Shown in pieces: positions 53,742 to 63,123 of a DNA stretch of 64,000 bases. Each line of letters opens with the position of its first letter. The first letter of the stretch is position 1. The notes under the pieces were generated by a model, which was given only the letters and a program-made list of their open reading frames with translations, ran no database searches and was not told the DNA's origin. This DNA is from Clostridiales bacterium (GTDB lineage Bacteria; Bacillota; Clostridia; Peptostreptococcales; Anaerovoracaceae). Made by a program: the position numbers and the translations under genes. The stretch lies in contig WRMW01000001.1 of assembly GCA_009776955.1 (NCBI GenBank), positions 310,001-374,000 of the forward strand. Direction: 5' to 3'.

Positions 53742-54683
53742 TTATACAAGCTCGCCGACCAATGCGGCTACAGTTTTGACGGATTCAGGATGCTTCAATA
53801 TCACGGCGTTGGAGCCGGAGGCGAGGCACGCCATCGCCGTCGAGACCTCCATATTGATGCCACGCTCCTCGGCAGGCCCCCATTCCGGGAAGTCCTCCTC
53901 AGGCGCTATGCTCTCCTTCACGCTCCACGCATCGGCCGCAAGCGGCGTCAGGATGGGCGCCTGGAGCATATCGTCGTTCTGCGAAAGGCCTGCGCCGCGT
54001 ATGCGCTCCATCGCGCTCGCGACATACTCAAACCCGTAGCCTGCCGCAGCGTTGCCAACGTGCATCACGTACGAGTCGCTGCTCACGCCCTGCTGCCCTA
54101 TCATCACGTTTAGCTGCTTCGCAAGGTTGATGTCCACAGCGGACTCAGCCGCGATCTTCTGGCCATAGGCAAGCACGGCGCCTACCGCGATGCCTTTGTA
54201 ATTGTCCTCGACCGCGCTCATAAGCAGCACATTCTTTCCGCTGAGGGCCTCAGCCACCGCGCCAAGCAGCTCGGCGTCTTTTTCCGCATTGCCGCTGCCC
54301 TGTATCACGAGCGGCTTCGTGACGGCGTCCGCCACCTCCTTGCACTTGGCGACGCTCACGTCCACAGCCTCGTCGTCGCCATTGGGGTCTGCGCTATTCA
54401 GCGAGAAGCATACAAAGGAAGCCCCTTCGGCCTCCGAAGCTCGCTTGGCGACCGCGCCGAGCGTGTCCGCCCCGGCGAAAAACGCGGCCACGCCTGGGAT
54501 GTCCGTATCTGGGCCTTTGTCGGAAAAGTCTATTCCGACAAGCGGCGGGTTCTTTGTGTCCGCATCAAAAGAATACAGCGGCAAGGTGTTTTCGCCACCG
54601 AGACGAACGGCTTCGCTACCCGTCCCGATCTCTATCTCTGTGACTTTTGAGCTGAACACTTGTGGGGATTTTGTGAATGACAT
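53742..54683 (-). CDS. acsD: Corrinoid/iron-sulfur protein, small subunit
   Basis: Beta subunit partner of AcsC; a TIM barrel that buries the corrinoid. Family features are the N-terminal VFSSKVTEIEIGTGSEAVRLGGENTLPLYSFD, VGIDFSDKGPD, PLVIQGSGNAEKDAELL and the C-terminal LTPLAADAWSVKESIAPEEDFPEWGPAEERG. Length of 313 is standard. It follows acsB by 35 bp in the operon. Confidence 0.95.
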   Translation of the reverse strand: MSFTKSPQVFSSKVTEIEIGTGSEAVRLGGENTLPLYSFDADTKNPPLVGIDFSDKGPDTDIPGVAAFFAGADTLGAVAKRASEAEGASFVCFSLNSADPNGDDEAVDVSVAKCKEVADAVTKPLVIQGSGNAEKDAELLGAVAEALSGKNVLLMSAVEDNYKGIAVGAVLAYGQKIAAESAVDINLAKQLNVMIGQQGVSSDSYVMHVGNAAAGYGFEYVASAMERIRGAGLSQNDDMLQAPILTPLAADAWSVKESIAPEEDFPEWGPAEERGINMEVSTAMACLASGSNAVILKHPESVKTVAALVGELV

Positions 54684-54718
54684 TGTTTATCGTATCTCCT
54701 TTCTTTTCATACCAGGGA

Positions 54719-56848
54719 TTATACCAGAGCGTCCATCGTAAGAACAGGGTGGCCTTTCTCCGTGATATACGCAAGAAGCTCCTCAGGATCCTCCGTCACG
54801 GTCTCGTCGGCGATCATGTCCGTGAAGTCGTCGATGCCGTAGAGCGCTTTCGCCGATGCGTTCAGCTTGGCACCCACAAGCTCCTTGAGGTCCTTGGGCA
54901 TCCACACGATACGTGCGGGGCCGCCCTCGGTCTTCATGAACTTCAAAGACGATATGAATTGCTTGCCGTGGCCCATAAAGCCCGGCGTCTGCACTCCGCC
55001 GCCCGTCATCGAAGCCATGTCCGGGAAGCTCATGCCGATGGGCGTCATGCCGCCATGCTCGCGGTTGACGATGACAACGCCCTGCGTCAGCGGCTCGATG
55101 CCGCATATGCACTCAAAGCAGCCGCAACTCGTCATCGGGTCCACCATGATGGAATAGAGCGAGACGCGTTCAAGGTTGCCGTGCGAATACTTGCTGACAT
55201 TCTCGTTGACGTCCTCCCAAAGGCCGACCTTCTCGTCAATGACCCTCTCCTTTGTGACAACTTGGCAAGGCCCGTTGGGGTCGAGCTGATGCGTGGCTTT
55301 CGCATCGAGCCAGGACACCGCGCCGCAGAGGCCGAGACGCTCCGGCGTCACTATGCAGACATGCGATGGCGAGAATGACTGGCAGAGTATGCAATTGTAG
55401 AAGATGTCGACAGACTCGTCAGTCAGCGAGCCAAGGCGCTCATCGCGCTTGTCGTAGATCTTCTTGGCTTCCGCACGCTCCTTGGCGAGCGTATCGGGGT
55501 CTGTAATGATGGTCACCTGGCACTTGTCCACAATGGCCTCGTACTCGCTCTTGACCTTGGCATAAAGCACCTCGCCGAAATGCTTGGCACGGAAACCCGC
55601 CGCATAGGCGTCCTTGTTCAGGCGCACCCTCAAGACGTCGCGCTGGCCAGTGTGCATGGCGCCCTCGATGCAGTTTATGAAATAGTGGAAGTTGCGCTCG
55701 AACACAGGTTCGAAGTCGGTCTGCATGTCCTTGCCGCCCACCTCTACTATTATTCCCATTCCTATGGCGCTGCCTGCGTCGAACTTGTCGAAGTCCGGCC
55801 CGATAAGCTCTATCTTGTGGTCCTCGATATCCTGCACGTCACGCGAACGGCAGAGTTCGAACGTATCAAACTTGGAGCCGTCCACATCGACCTGCATATC
55901 CGACTTGCGGACTATCTCGCCCTCGAACGCCGATGAGAACGCGACAGGGATGTCGATATTCGTTATCTTGATCTTTATATCACGGGCCTCAAGCGATGTG
56001 TCGATAAAGGCGTCGACATCCGGCTGAATCAGCAGGCTCTTGGGCACAGGCCACATATCCTTCTCGTCGTTCGTGATGACAGGGAAGCCCATGGCTATAG
56101 CGCCGGCGCCGCATCCCACGACGATATCCCTGACGGGCGCAAAAGCGTTTACGAACGCAAATATACGCTTGAAGCTATAGTCGTCAAACGCCTCAACGTC
56201 GCCTGGCTTCACGGCGCCGAATATCATTGCCGCGCGATGTACCACTGTGATTACATGGCAGACCTGCCACGGGTCGGGACCCACAGGGACGACGCGTACG
56301 CCGATGCCCATGGCAAAGTTCTTGCTCTTAAGCTGGTCGATAATGCCGCCGAGCAGGAACACATAGATGCCGCGAGACTGATAGCCCTTGACAAGCTCTA
56401 CCGCCGCATCGTCTGACGGCGCTGGGTCGACGATTACGACAAACCCTGGGATATCGCCGGTCACGAGCGGCACGCCAAGCGCGCGTACTTCCGCATCCGT
56501 CAGATGCCCATGGTACTCGCCCTTGTACGGATCCGGATCCTTGGCATATCTACAGGCCTCGATCGTCTCAGCCGCAAGGAAGGTGGCCTTGCCCGCCTCG
56601 AAGACATTGCCGAGCCTCGGCTCATGCACGTTCATCGCCTTGGCTTCCGCAAACGCCGCCTTCAAGTCGCCGAGCGTAGCTATCTCCTTGCCAAGCCATG
56701 CCATATAGCACGAGAGATTGTACGCCGTGTTCGGCATGACAGCGGGGGCGGACTCGCCGAGCTCCGCTATCGTCTCCGCCAGCGCCTTTTCGGCCAGCTC
56801 AACCATCTGGTCTGTGCCGTCCCATACCCTATCAAACAGTTTTTTCAT
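54719..56848 (-). CDS. acsB: Acetyl-CoA synthase (CODH/ACS alpha/beta subunit, bacterial AcsB)
   Basis: Condenses CO, a methyl group from AcsCD and CoA into acetyl-CoA. The C-terminal domain has the A-cluster cysteines: NCILCQSFSPSHVCIVTPERLGLCGAVSW and the dinickel motif SCGCFECICG. The downstream GVVIVNREHGGMTPIGMSFPDMASMTGGG is conserved. Length of 709 is the usual bacterial size with the N-terminal CODH-docking domain. It is flanked by its maturation ATPase gene (cooC, 16 bp upstream) and acsD. Confidence 0.97.
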   Translation of the reverse strand: MKKLFDRVWDGTDQMVELAEKALAETIAELGESAPAVMPNTAYNLSCYMAWLGKEIATLGDLKAAFAEAKAMNVHEPRLGNVFEAGKATFLAAETIEACRYAKDPDPYKGEYHGHLTDAEVRALGVPLVTGDIPGFVVIVDPAPSDDAAVELVKGYQSRGIYVFLLGGIIDQLKSKNFAMGIGVRVVPVGPDPWQVCHVITVVHRAAMIFGAVKPGDVEAFDDYSFKRIFAFVNAFAPVRDIVVGCGAGAIAMGFPVITNDEKDMWPVPKSLLIQPDVDAFIDTSLEARDIKIKITNIDIPVAFSSAFEGEIVRKSDMQVDVDGSKFDTFELCRSRDVQDIEDHKIELIGPDFDKFDAGSAIGMGIIVEVGGKDMQTDFEPVFERNFHYFINCIEGAMHTGQRDVLRVRLNKDAYAAGFRAKHFGEVLYAKVKSEYEAIVDKCQVTIITDPDTLAKERAEAKKIYDKRDERLGSLTDESVDIFYNCILCQSFSPSHVCIVTPERLGLCGAVSWLDAKATHQLDPNGPCQVVTKERVIDEKVGLWEDVNENVSKYSHGNLERVSLYSIMVDPMTSCGCFECICGIEPLTQGVVIVNREHGGMTPIGMSFPDMASMTGGGVQTPGFMGHGKQFISSLKFMKTEGGPARIVWMPKDLKELVGAKLNASAKALYGIDDFTDMIADETVTEDPEELLAYITEKGHPVLTMDALV

Positions 56849-56864
56849 ATTATTGTCTCCTTTG

Positions 56865-57629
56865 CTATCCCAATTTTTTCTTTATCGCCTCGATTTCGCT
56901 TATCACAGCCTCCCCAGTCTCGAACGGCGAGCCCTCACGCTTGTCAGCGTCGATTACATCGTCCGAATAAGAGATGAAACCAAGCAAATCATCAGCATCA
57001 ACGCGCGACTCGATAAACTCACGGTCGCCGTCCGAACGGATTTTGTTGCCTACCACATAGACCTTCTTCACCCCGAGATCGCGGGCAAGCTGCTTTATGC
57101 GGTGGTAGGTCTGGATGCTGCGCGAGCCCGGCTCGGTCACGACGATGAAGAAATCCACCATCCCCGCCGTGCCACGCCCCAGATGCTCAAGCCCCGCTTC
57201 CATATCCATTATTACCACGGAGTCGCCGTCCACAACAAGATGACTGACGATCCTCTTGAGCAACACATGCTCAGGGCAGACGCACCCGCCGCCGCCGGTC
57301 TCGACCGTGCCCATCACCAAGAGGCGCACGCCGTTCTTCTCCCGTGCGAACTTGTCAGGGATGTCGTGGACCTGCGGGTTTATCTTGAAGAACTTGCCGA
57401 AGCTGTCCTTCGTCGAACCCGTACGCTCGGCGATAAGGTCGCTCATCTCGGAGATAGGCGTGATGCTCTCCAGTTCGGATTCGGTGAACCCGAGCGCAAG
57501 CCCGAGGTTGCTGTCGGGGTCTACATCAACCGCAAGCACGTTCTTGCCGTCGCGTGCATAAAGCCCCGCAAGGACTGAAACGAGCGTGGTCTTGCCGACG
57601 CCTCCTTTGCCAGTGACAGCTATCTTCAC
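56865..57629 (-). CDS. cooC: CooC-type nickel-insertion ATPase (AcsF/CooC1)
   Basis: MinD-like ATPase that matures the nickel sites of CODH/ACS. Deviant Walker A GKGGVGKTTL is at residues 8-17, the DVDPDSNLGLALGF block follows, and the dimer-interface metal motif is GCVCPE. VVIMDMEAGLEHLGRGT is Walker B/switch. Length 254. It lies between acsB and cooS, one base after the cooS stop, the position of acsF in other acetogens. Confidence 0.93.
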   Translation of the reverse strand: MKIAVTGKGGVGKTTLVSVLAGLYARDGKNVLAVDVDPDSNLGLALGFTESELESITPISEMSDLIAERTGSTKDSFGKFFKINPQVHDIPDKFAREKNGVRLLVMGTVETGGGGCVCPEHVLLKRIVSHLVVDGDSVVIMDMEAGLEHLGRGTAGMVDFFIVVTEPGSRSIQTYHRIKQLARDLGVKKVYVVGNKIRSDGDREFIESRVDADDLLGFISYSDDVIDADKREGSPFETGEAVISEIEAIKKKLG

Positions 57630-57630
57630 G

Positions 57631-59541
57631 CTATATCCCCAAAGCCTTGCGCTTCGCCTCGATGGTCTCGACCATCAGGCGCACAAGCTCATGCGGGTCA
57701 GTGTTGTACGTGAAGCCCGCTCCGCTTATATCGCGCATGCCCTCAGTGGTGATCTCCAGCATCTTAGAACTGCCCATTATCGGCGGATTGATGCCGAGGA
57801 ACACGTCTAAGCCCGTGGATATGACGTAGTTGGCGATGGCCACGGCCTTCTCGCTCATCCACTCGGCCGCGCACCCGACCACCGGCAGGTCTGTCGTGTT
57901 CACGCCCCATTCGCTTGCCATGTCCGTGACTAGAAGCATCATGCGGCTTATATCCACGCAGGCACCCATATGCAGGATGGGCGGTATGCCGACAAGGTTG
58001 CAGACGCGCTTCATGCCTTCGCCGCATATCTCCTTGGCGTCGAAGTCCATAAAACCTGACTTGATGGCCGCCTGCGACGCGCAGCCCGAACCTACAATGA
58101 GTATGTCGTTGGCGAGCAGCCCCTTCATTATTTCCGTGTGGTTGTGGTCCATGCGGGCCTTGGGGTTGTTGCAGCCCACCATTGCGACCGCGCCGCGAAT
58201 GACGCCGGCCCTTATCGCATCGAGTGCGGGCTTGTATGTGCCGGTCGGGTCGCTGGCGACGAAGCTGTTCGTCACGCCGTCAAGCGAGCTGATTATCTGC
58301 TCGGTCGAGTAGCCGACCACAGCGTCCTGCTTGTTCTCCGGTATCCATACCTTGCTTTGGTCACGGTTCTGATAGTTGTCGATGGCGTCCTTGACCAATT
58401 CTATAGCCTTCTTGTAGGCCGTCTCCGTGTCCTCGCCGGAAAGCTCCACATAGACCGAGCCGGGTATGCGACAGATGGGGGAGCTGGTGACGAACTTCGT
58501 GTGGAAGCAGTCCTTGATACGCGCAATCGACGGGAAGACGCATTGCACGTCCACGCACATCATCTCCACAGCGCCCGTCAGTATCGCGTGCTCTTGCTGC
58601 AAAAAGCCGCCCACAATCTTGACGCCATGGCGCATTGTGACCTCGTTGGCCGTACAGCAGATGCCGGATATATTAATGCCCTGAGCGCCCTTGCTCTTTG
58701 CATAATCCTGCATTTCCTTTGAATCCGCCGCGAGGACTATCATTTCTGAGAAGCATGGGTTGTGGCCGTGGACGATTATGTTTACCTGGTCTTCTTCAAG
58801 CACGCCGAGGTTGCCCGATGTCCCCCTGGCCTGCGGCGTCCCGAATATTATGTCCGTGAAGTCCGTGCCGAGCATGGAGCCGCCCCAGCCGTCGGCCATG
58901 CCTACGCGCATAGCCTGACGCACCAATTCCAATGGATCCGTGGTGTTGCCGATGGTGCTCATATGAAGCGCCGTCGATATCTCGCGGTCGATGGCTCTGG
59001 GCGCTATGCCCTGCTTCTCCCAGACCTCTTGACGCTCCTTCGTGGCGCGGTTCAGATTCCTGAGCGTCCCGAAGGGCTTGCCGAACTCAAGCAGCCCGAT
59101 TTCGGCGACCTCGTGGGCTACCTCATAGATATCGCGGCCCTCGGTCTTTACGCCCCATTCCGCCGCCAAGCGTATCAGCTTAGCCTCGTCCTTTATTTGA
59201 TAGGGACCCTCCGGGCTCGTTTCGTGCAGGACGTGAAGTATCTCGCGTGCGTGATCCGAGTGCGCCGCGCTGCCGGCGGCAGCCATGCGCAGGAAGTTGC
59301 GTCCCGCTATAGCGTGCTCGTCCGCCCCGCAAATGCCATAAGGCGCCTTGGGCGTTATACGGCACGGCCCCATCCCGCAGATGGTGCAGCATACGCCGTC
59401 CGAGCCAAACTTGCACTGTGGCTGCTGGGATGCCGCACGCCCCTCGAATGTGTCCACATTGAGGCTGTCGGCAATCTCCTTCAGCTTCTTCATGTCGGTT
59501 TCCATCTGCTCGACGGTCGTGAATTGTTTCGTCTCTTTCAT
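57631..59541 (-). CDS. cooS: Carbon monoxide dehydrogenase, Ni-Fe catalytic subunit
   Basis: Interconverts CO2 and CO; in acetogens (AcsA) it supplies CO to acetyl-CoA synthase. The N-terminal cysteines CKFGSDGVCCTICGMGPCRI bind the B and D clusters. C-cluster ligands are visible as HGHNPC, GICCTANEV, VGCNNPKA, GSGCASQAA and HMGACVDISR. At 636 residues it is full length. It is flanked by two CooC genes. AGAGGAG precedes the ATG. Confidence 0.97.
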   Translation of the reverse strand: MKETKQFTTVEQMETDMKKLKEIADSLNVDTFEGRAASQQPQCKFGSDGVCCTICGMGPCRITPKAPYGICGADEHAIAGRNFLRMAAAGSAAHSDHAREILHVLHETSPEGPYQIKDEAKLIRLAAEWGVKTEGRDIYEVAHEVAEIGLLEFGKPFGTLRNLNRATKERQEVWEKQGIAPRAIDREISTALHMSTIGNTTDPLELVRQAMRVGMADGWGGSMLGTDFTDIIFGTPQARGTSGNLGVLEEDQVNIIVHGHNPCFSEMIVLAADSKEMQDYAKSKGAQGINISGICCTANEVTMRHGVKIVGGFLQQEHAILTGAVEMMCVDVQCVFPSIARIKDCFHTKFVTSSPICRIPGSVYVELSGEDTETAYKKAIELVKDAIDNYQNRDQSKVWIPENKQDAVVGYSTEQIISSLDGVTNSFVASDPTGTYKPALDAIRAGVIRGAVAMVGCNNPKARMDHNHTEIMKGLLANDILIVGSGCASQAAIKSGFMDFDAKEICGEGMKRVCNLVGIPPILHMGACVDISRMMLLVTDMASEWGVNTTDLPVVGCAAEWMSEKAVAIANYVISTGLDVFLGINPPIMGSSKMLEITTEGMRDISGAGFTYNTDPHELVRLMVETIEAKRKALGI

Positions 59542-59635
59542 CTACAATCGCTCCTCTCTACAAGATCAGCATTAACCAATTTTTCCAATAAATTCAATAT
59601 ACTGTCAGCAGCGCTCATTGCCCGTTCCCTATTGC

Positions 59636-60406
59636 CTATTGCAATATCCGCTGCAAAATATCAAAGAACGCCACTCGTGCAGGGCTGTCGTCCGGCAGCT
59701 CCACAGTCGGCCTCCCCGCCGAGTCGAACTCAAACACATTGTCGTCGGCCGGCACCACGCCCGCCAGGTCAAAGCCGTGCTTCGCTATCTCCTCGCTTAC
59801 GCCGGCGTTCAGCTCTCCGCTTGGCGCGCGGTTGACTATCAGCTTCACCGCAGACACCTTCATCTTCAGCTCTCTTACCAATTCCTGAATACGCGCCGCC
59901 GCCTGTATACCCCGCCGCGAGCAGTCCGAGACGATCAAAATCATATCCACGCTTGGCAGAACGCCGCGCGAGATATGCTCCATGCCCGCCTCGTTGTCGA
60001 CGACCACGTATTTATAATTGCCCGAGAATCGCTGCACCTGGGTCTTTAGCAGACCGTTGACAAAGCAATAACAGCCATCGCCCTGCGTACGTCCCATCAC
60101 CAAGAGGTCATAATCGTCCTCCTCGGCGATGGCGTCCGCAAAACTGGCTGAAACATAGTCCTGCTTTGTCATGGTGGATGGTATGGGCGAGTCCGGGTCG
60201 TATTCCGAGTTCTGGATATTCTCGCGGAGCTCGCCCAATGTGCATTCAATTTTTACACCCAATACTTCGTTGAGATTCGCATTCGCATCAGCATCGACCG
60301 CAAAGATGGGAGTGTTCCCTGTTTTTGATAAATAATCGATCAAGAGACCCGTAAGGGTCGTTTTGCCCGTCCCGCCTTTGCCTGCCAATGCTATGGTATA
60401 GGCCAT
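59636..60406 (-). CDS. cooC: CooC-type nickel-insertion ATPase (second copy)
   Basis: 256 residues. GKGGTGKTTLTG is the deviant Walker A at residues 9-20; FAVDADANANLNEVLG follows; the metal-binding CxC motif is GCYC in GRTQGDGCYCFVNGLL; VVVDNEAGMEHISRG is Walker B. It differs from the copy at 56865 in the CxC context (GCYC against GCVC) and may serve CooS while the other serves AcsB; this division is inferred. It lies 95 bp upstream of cooS and 12 bp after the methyltransferase gene. Confidence 0.92.
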   Translation of the reverse strand: MAYTIALAGKGGTGKTTLTGLLIDYLSKTGNTPIFAVDADANANLNEVLGVKIECTLGELRENIQNSEYDPDSPIPSTMTKQDYVSASFADAIAEEDDYDLLVMGRTQGDGCYCFVNGLLKTQVQRFSGNYKYVVVDNEAGMEHISRGVLPSVDMILIVSDCSRRGIQAAARIQELVRELKMKVSAVKLIVNRAPSGELNAGVSEEIAKHGFDLAGVVPADDNVFEFDSAGRPTVELPDDSPARVAFFDILQRILQ

Positions 60407-60418
60407 TTTACTCTCTCG

Positions 60419-61225
60419 TTATTTCTTCGCCGGCCCGATGACGCCCTTGCGGAACGCCGTCAGGTAGTTCATGCAGAAGTCGTCGTTTCCGAGAAGCGCG
60501 TCCGTAGAATAAAGCGTCGCTCGCATATCCGCCGATGTCGGATCCATAATGGCGCTGTCCATGCCCGCGCTCATAGCAAGCGCAAGGAATTGGGTGTTTA
60601 TCGCCTTGCGGAACGGCATCCCGAAGCTTATGTTGGACAGCCCGCTCGTGATATGAACCTCGGGGTACTTGCCCTTGATCTTGCGGACTGCCTCGTTGAA
60701 CGAGAGCAGCGAGTCGTTGGTCGTGGCAAGCGTCGTGACCAGCGGGTCTATGAAGATGTTGCCAAGCGGCACATCATGTGCCAGCGCCTTCTGGATAAGG
60801 CTGTCCGCAATCTGGAACTTCACCTCCGGGTCTGTCGGTATGCCGCTCTGGTCGCATGTAAGCGCCACGACCTTCCAGTCAGTACCGCCGATAACCGGCA
60901 GTATCGCCTCGCACTTGCCCGTCTCGCCCGATATGGAGTTTATCATGCCCGGCTTGTTCGCCAGCTGCATCATCTCGAGCAGCACGTCAGTATCGCTGCT
61001 GTCGATGCAGAGCGGCGTGTCCACCGTGTCCTGCACAAGCCCTATCAGCCACTTCATCGTCTCGCGCTCGATCTCCGGCGCCGTCCCCGCGCACACGTCT
61101 ATAAAGTCCGCGCCGAACTCCGTCTGAGCCTCCGCGATTTTGCGGATATAGGCCTCGTCCCTCTCTTCGATAGCCTGCAATGTCCTTGGAATAAACCCGT
61201 TGACCTTTTCGCCTATGATTATCAT
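60419..61225 (-). CDS. Methyltetrahydrofolate methyltransferase of the MtgA/MtvA type
   Basis: A 268-residue pterin-binding TIM barrel heading the CODH/ACS operon. The opening IIIGEKVNGFIPRTLQAIEERDE and GLSNISFGMPFRKAINTQFLALAMSAGMDSAIMDPTSADM show the family. The pterin-site block is DVCAGTAPEIERE rather than the DVNIGPA of AcsE, and the C terminus (DDFCMNYLTAFRKGVIGPAKK) differs, matching better the MtgA-type enzymes that move methyl groups from O- or N-demethylation onto THF. The start MIIIGE at 61225 is chosen from family length and AAAGGAG 11 bp upstream. Confidence 0.8.
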   Translation of the reverse strand: MIIIGEKVNGFIPRTLQAIEERDEAYIRKIAEAQTEFGADFIDVCAGTAPEIERETMKWLIGLVQDTVDTPLCIDSSDTDVLLEMMQLANKPGMINSISGETGKCEAILPVIGGTDWKVVALTCDQSGIPTDPEVKFQIADSLIQKALAHDVPLGNIFIDPLVTTLATTNDSLLSFNEAVRKIKGKYPEVHITSGLSNISFGMPFRKAINTQFLALAMSAGMDSAIMDPTSADMRATLYSTDALLGNDDFCMNYLTAFRKGVIGPAKK

Positions 61226-61309
61226 GTCTTGTTCTTCTCCTTTGCGGTTTAATTGAATGACTGCGCTTTTGCTACGACTTCGTATTTTCGTCGCCTCTAT
61301 ACAACTTGT

Positions 61310-61338
61310 ATTATAACCGCACATTCAAAATCGTGCAA
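61310..61338 (-). promoter_or_regulatory. Promoter of the CODH/ACS operon
   Basis: On the minus strand TTGCAC (61338-61333), 17-bp spacer, TATAAT (61315-61310). Transcription would start near 61303, leaving a leader of about 78 nt before the methyltransferase ATG. All ten genes from 61225 to 48432 lie on this strand with small gaps. Confidence 0.75.
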
Positions 61339-61487
61339 TACGACCAAAAGGCCTAAGGTTTTACACCTCACTCATACATTTTGTACGAGAGAAACCGCTA
61401 GGATAATAAAAATCTACCAACCCTCCCCCCCCAAATATGATACACTGACCTTGACGAACCGACAAAGCCAGAACGGAGGAACCGACC

Positions 61488-61745
61488 ATGCACGACCATC
61501 ACAACCACACACACGACCATGACCACGGCAAGGCGTCCGGCGAGCCCATCGAAAAGCTTCTGCTCGCCCATATGCTCGACCACAACCGCCAGCACGCCGC
61601 CGAGCTCTCAGCCCTCGCGGACAAACTCGACACAGCCGGCAACCCCGACGCCGCCGCCCACGTCCGCACCGCCCTCACCGACTACACCGCCGGCAATGAA
61701 AAACTCGCCACCGCGTTAGACGCCCTATTGACAACAGCGATCTAA
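61488..61745 (+). CDS. Histidine-rich small protein, probable nickel binder
   Basis: 85 residues. Residues 2-13 (HDHHNHTHDHDH) form a histidine/aspartate metal-binding head like those of nickel chaperones; the rest is a helical domain (IEKLLLAHMLDHNRQHAAELSALADKL...AAAHVRTALTDYTAGNEKLATAL). GGAGGA lies 7 bp before ATG. It stands divergent from the CODH/ACS operon and two genes before cooT, so delivery or storage of nickel for CooS/AcsB is a reasonable inference, similar in concept to CooJ. Confidence 0.78.
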   Translation: MHDHHNHTHDHDHGKASGEPIEKLLLAHMLDHNRQHAAELSALADKLDTAGNPDAAAHVRTALTDYTAGNEKLATALDALLTTAI

Positions 61746-61756
61746 TCAGCTATATT

Positions 61757-61795
61757 GATTAGAATGATTAGAATACTATCAGAACCGATTAGAAT
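61757..61795 (+). repeat. Three GATTAGAAT repeats before the AlbA_2 regulator
   Basis: GATTAGAAT at 61757-61765, 61766-61774 and 61787-61795; starts are 9 and 21 bp apart. They lie within 65 bp of the regulator start and probably form its autoregulatory operator. Confidence 0.65.
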
Positions 61796-61819
61796 GTGCC
61801 AGAATGCGAGGTGAGATGC

Positions 61820-63112
61820 TTGTCATACTGCGAAAGCCAGACTTCCGAGCTTAAAAGGGAATACACGCCCGATATATGCAAGAGCGTTATCGCCTTTGCG
61901 AACACAAATGGCGGGACAATCCATGTCGGCATCGCAAACGACGGCAGTGTAGCCGGAATAGCTGACATTGACGGAGTGATGCTGAAACTAAGCAATTCCA
62001 TCAGAGATTCCATCAAGCCTGACGTGACCATGTTTGTGGACTATCAACAAGAATCCATCACCGATAAGACCATCATCAAAATTATCGTGCAAAAAGGCAC
62101 GTCCTGCCCTTACTACCTTGCAGGCAAAGGCATACGGCCCGAAGGCGTGTATGTCAGGCAAGGCGTGTCCACCGTCCCTGCGACAGAAGCGGCTATACTG
62201 CGAATGATAAAGGAAACGGACGGCGAGAAGTACGAAGACATACGTTCCCTTCACCAAGAATTGTCCTTTGCCGAAGCTGAAAAGGAGTTTGACGCACAAA
62301 ACGGGCAGTTTAGCAAAAAGCATCAGCAGACATTGGGGTTGATAAATGCCGATGGCATCTACACAAATCTCGGCCTGTTGCTGTCCGACCAATGCGTTCA
62401 CACGATAAAGCTAGCCATTTTTGAGGGGAACGAAAAAGCTGTGTTCAAGGACCGATGCGAATTTGCAGGTTCGTTGCTGAAACAGCTTAATGATGTCTAC
62501 GATTTTATCGACCGCTGCAACCGCAATCGCTCAGAGATAGAGGGGCTGCGCCGGGTCGACAAAAGGGATTACCCCACCGAAGCTTTACGTGAGGCACTGC
62601 TGAATGCGCTTGTGCATCGCGACTATTCATTTGGCGACAGCACGCTTATCAGCATATTTGATGACCGCATCGAGTTTGTGTCCATCGGCGGGCTTGCCAA
62701 AGGCATCACTTTCGACGATATGATGCTCGGCGTATCGGTGGCTCGCAACAGAAACCTCGCCAACGTGTTTTATCGCCTGACGCTGATCGAGGCATACGGA
62801 ACGGGTATGCCGAATATAATGCGTAGCTATGGAGGCCACGCAGCAAAACCGCAAATTGAAGTGAGCGACAACGCATTCAAGATAACGCTGCCAAATACCA
62901 ATGAATTGTCTGCAAAGGCATTGTTGAGCGAAAAAGAGCGTGTCGTGATGTCTTTGTTTGAGGGCAAAGACTCTATTGCCAGAAAGGACATTCAGGCGGA
63001 GCTGTCAGTGTCGCAGCCGATGGCAGTAAGGATCCTTAAAGGGCTTGTGGACAAAGGCGAGATACGCCCCATCGGCAATGGCAAGAACACTCGATACATT
63101 TTGAACAAATAA
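61820..63112 (+). CDS. AlbA_2/Schlafen-type ATP-binding regulator
   Basis: About 430 residues. The N-terminal AlbA_2 domain reads SELKREYTPDICKSVIAFANTNGGTIHVGIANDGSVAGI; the middle contains a HATPase-like part (YPTEALREALLNALVHRDYSF...YGTGMPNIMRSYGG) and the C terminus a winged helix (SVSQPMAVRILKGLVDKGEI). Such proteins are usually DNA-binding transcription regulators. The start TTG at 61820 is favoured by GAGGTGAG shortly upstream and by family length; GTG at 61796 or 61811 are alternatives. It sits between two nickel-related genes with its own operator repeats. Confidence 0.82.
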   Translation: MSYCESQTSELKREYTPDICKSVIAFANTNGGTIHVGIANDGSVAGIADIDGVMLKLSNSIRDSIKPDVTMFVDYQQESITDKTIIKIIVQKGTSCPYYLAGKGIRPEGVYVRQGVSTVPATEAAILRMIKETDGEKYEDIRSLHQELSFAEAEKEFDAQNGQFSKKHQQTLGLINADGIYTNLGLLLSDQCVHTIKLAIFEGNEKAVFKDRCEFAGSLLKQLNDVYDFIDRCNRNRSEIEGLRRVDKRDYPTEALREALLNALVHRDYSFGDSTLISIFDDRIEFVSIGGLAKGITFDDMMLGVSVARNRNLANVFYRLTLIEAYGTGMPNIMRSYGGHAAKPQIEVSDNAFKITLPNTNELSAKALLSEKERVVMSLFEGKDSIARKDIQAELSVSQPMAVRILKGLVDKGEIRPIGNGKNTRYILNK

Positions 63113-63123
63113 GGAGGCCCCCC

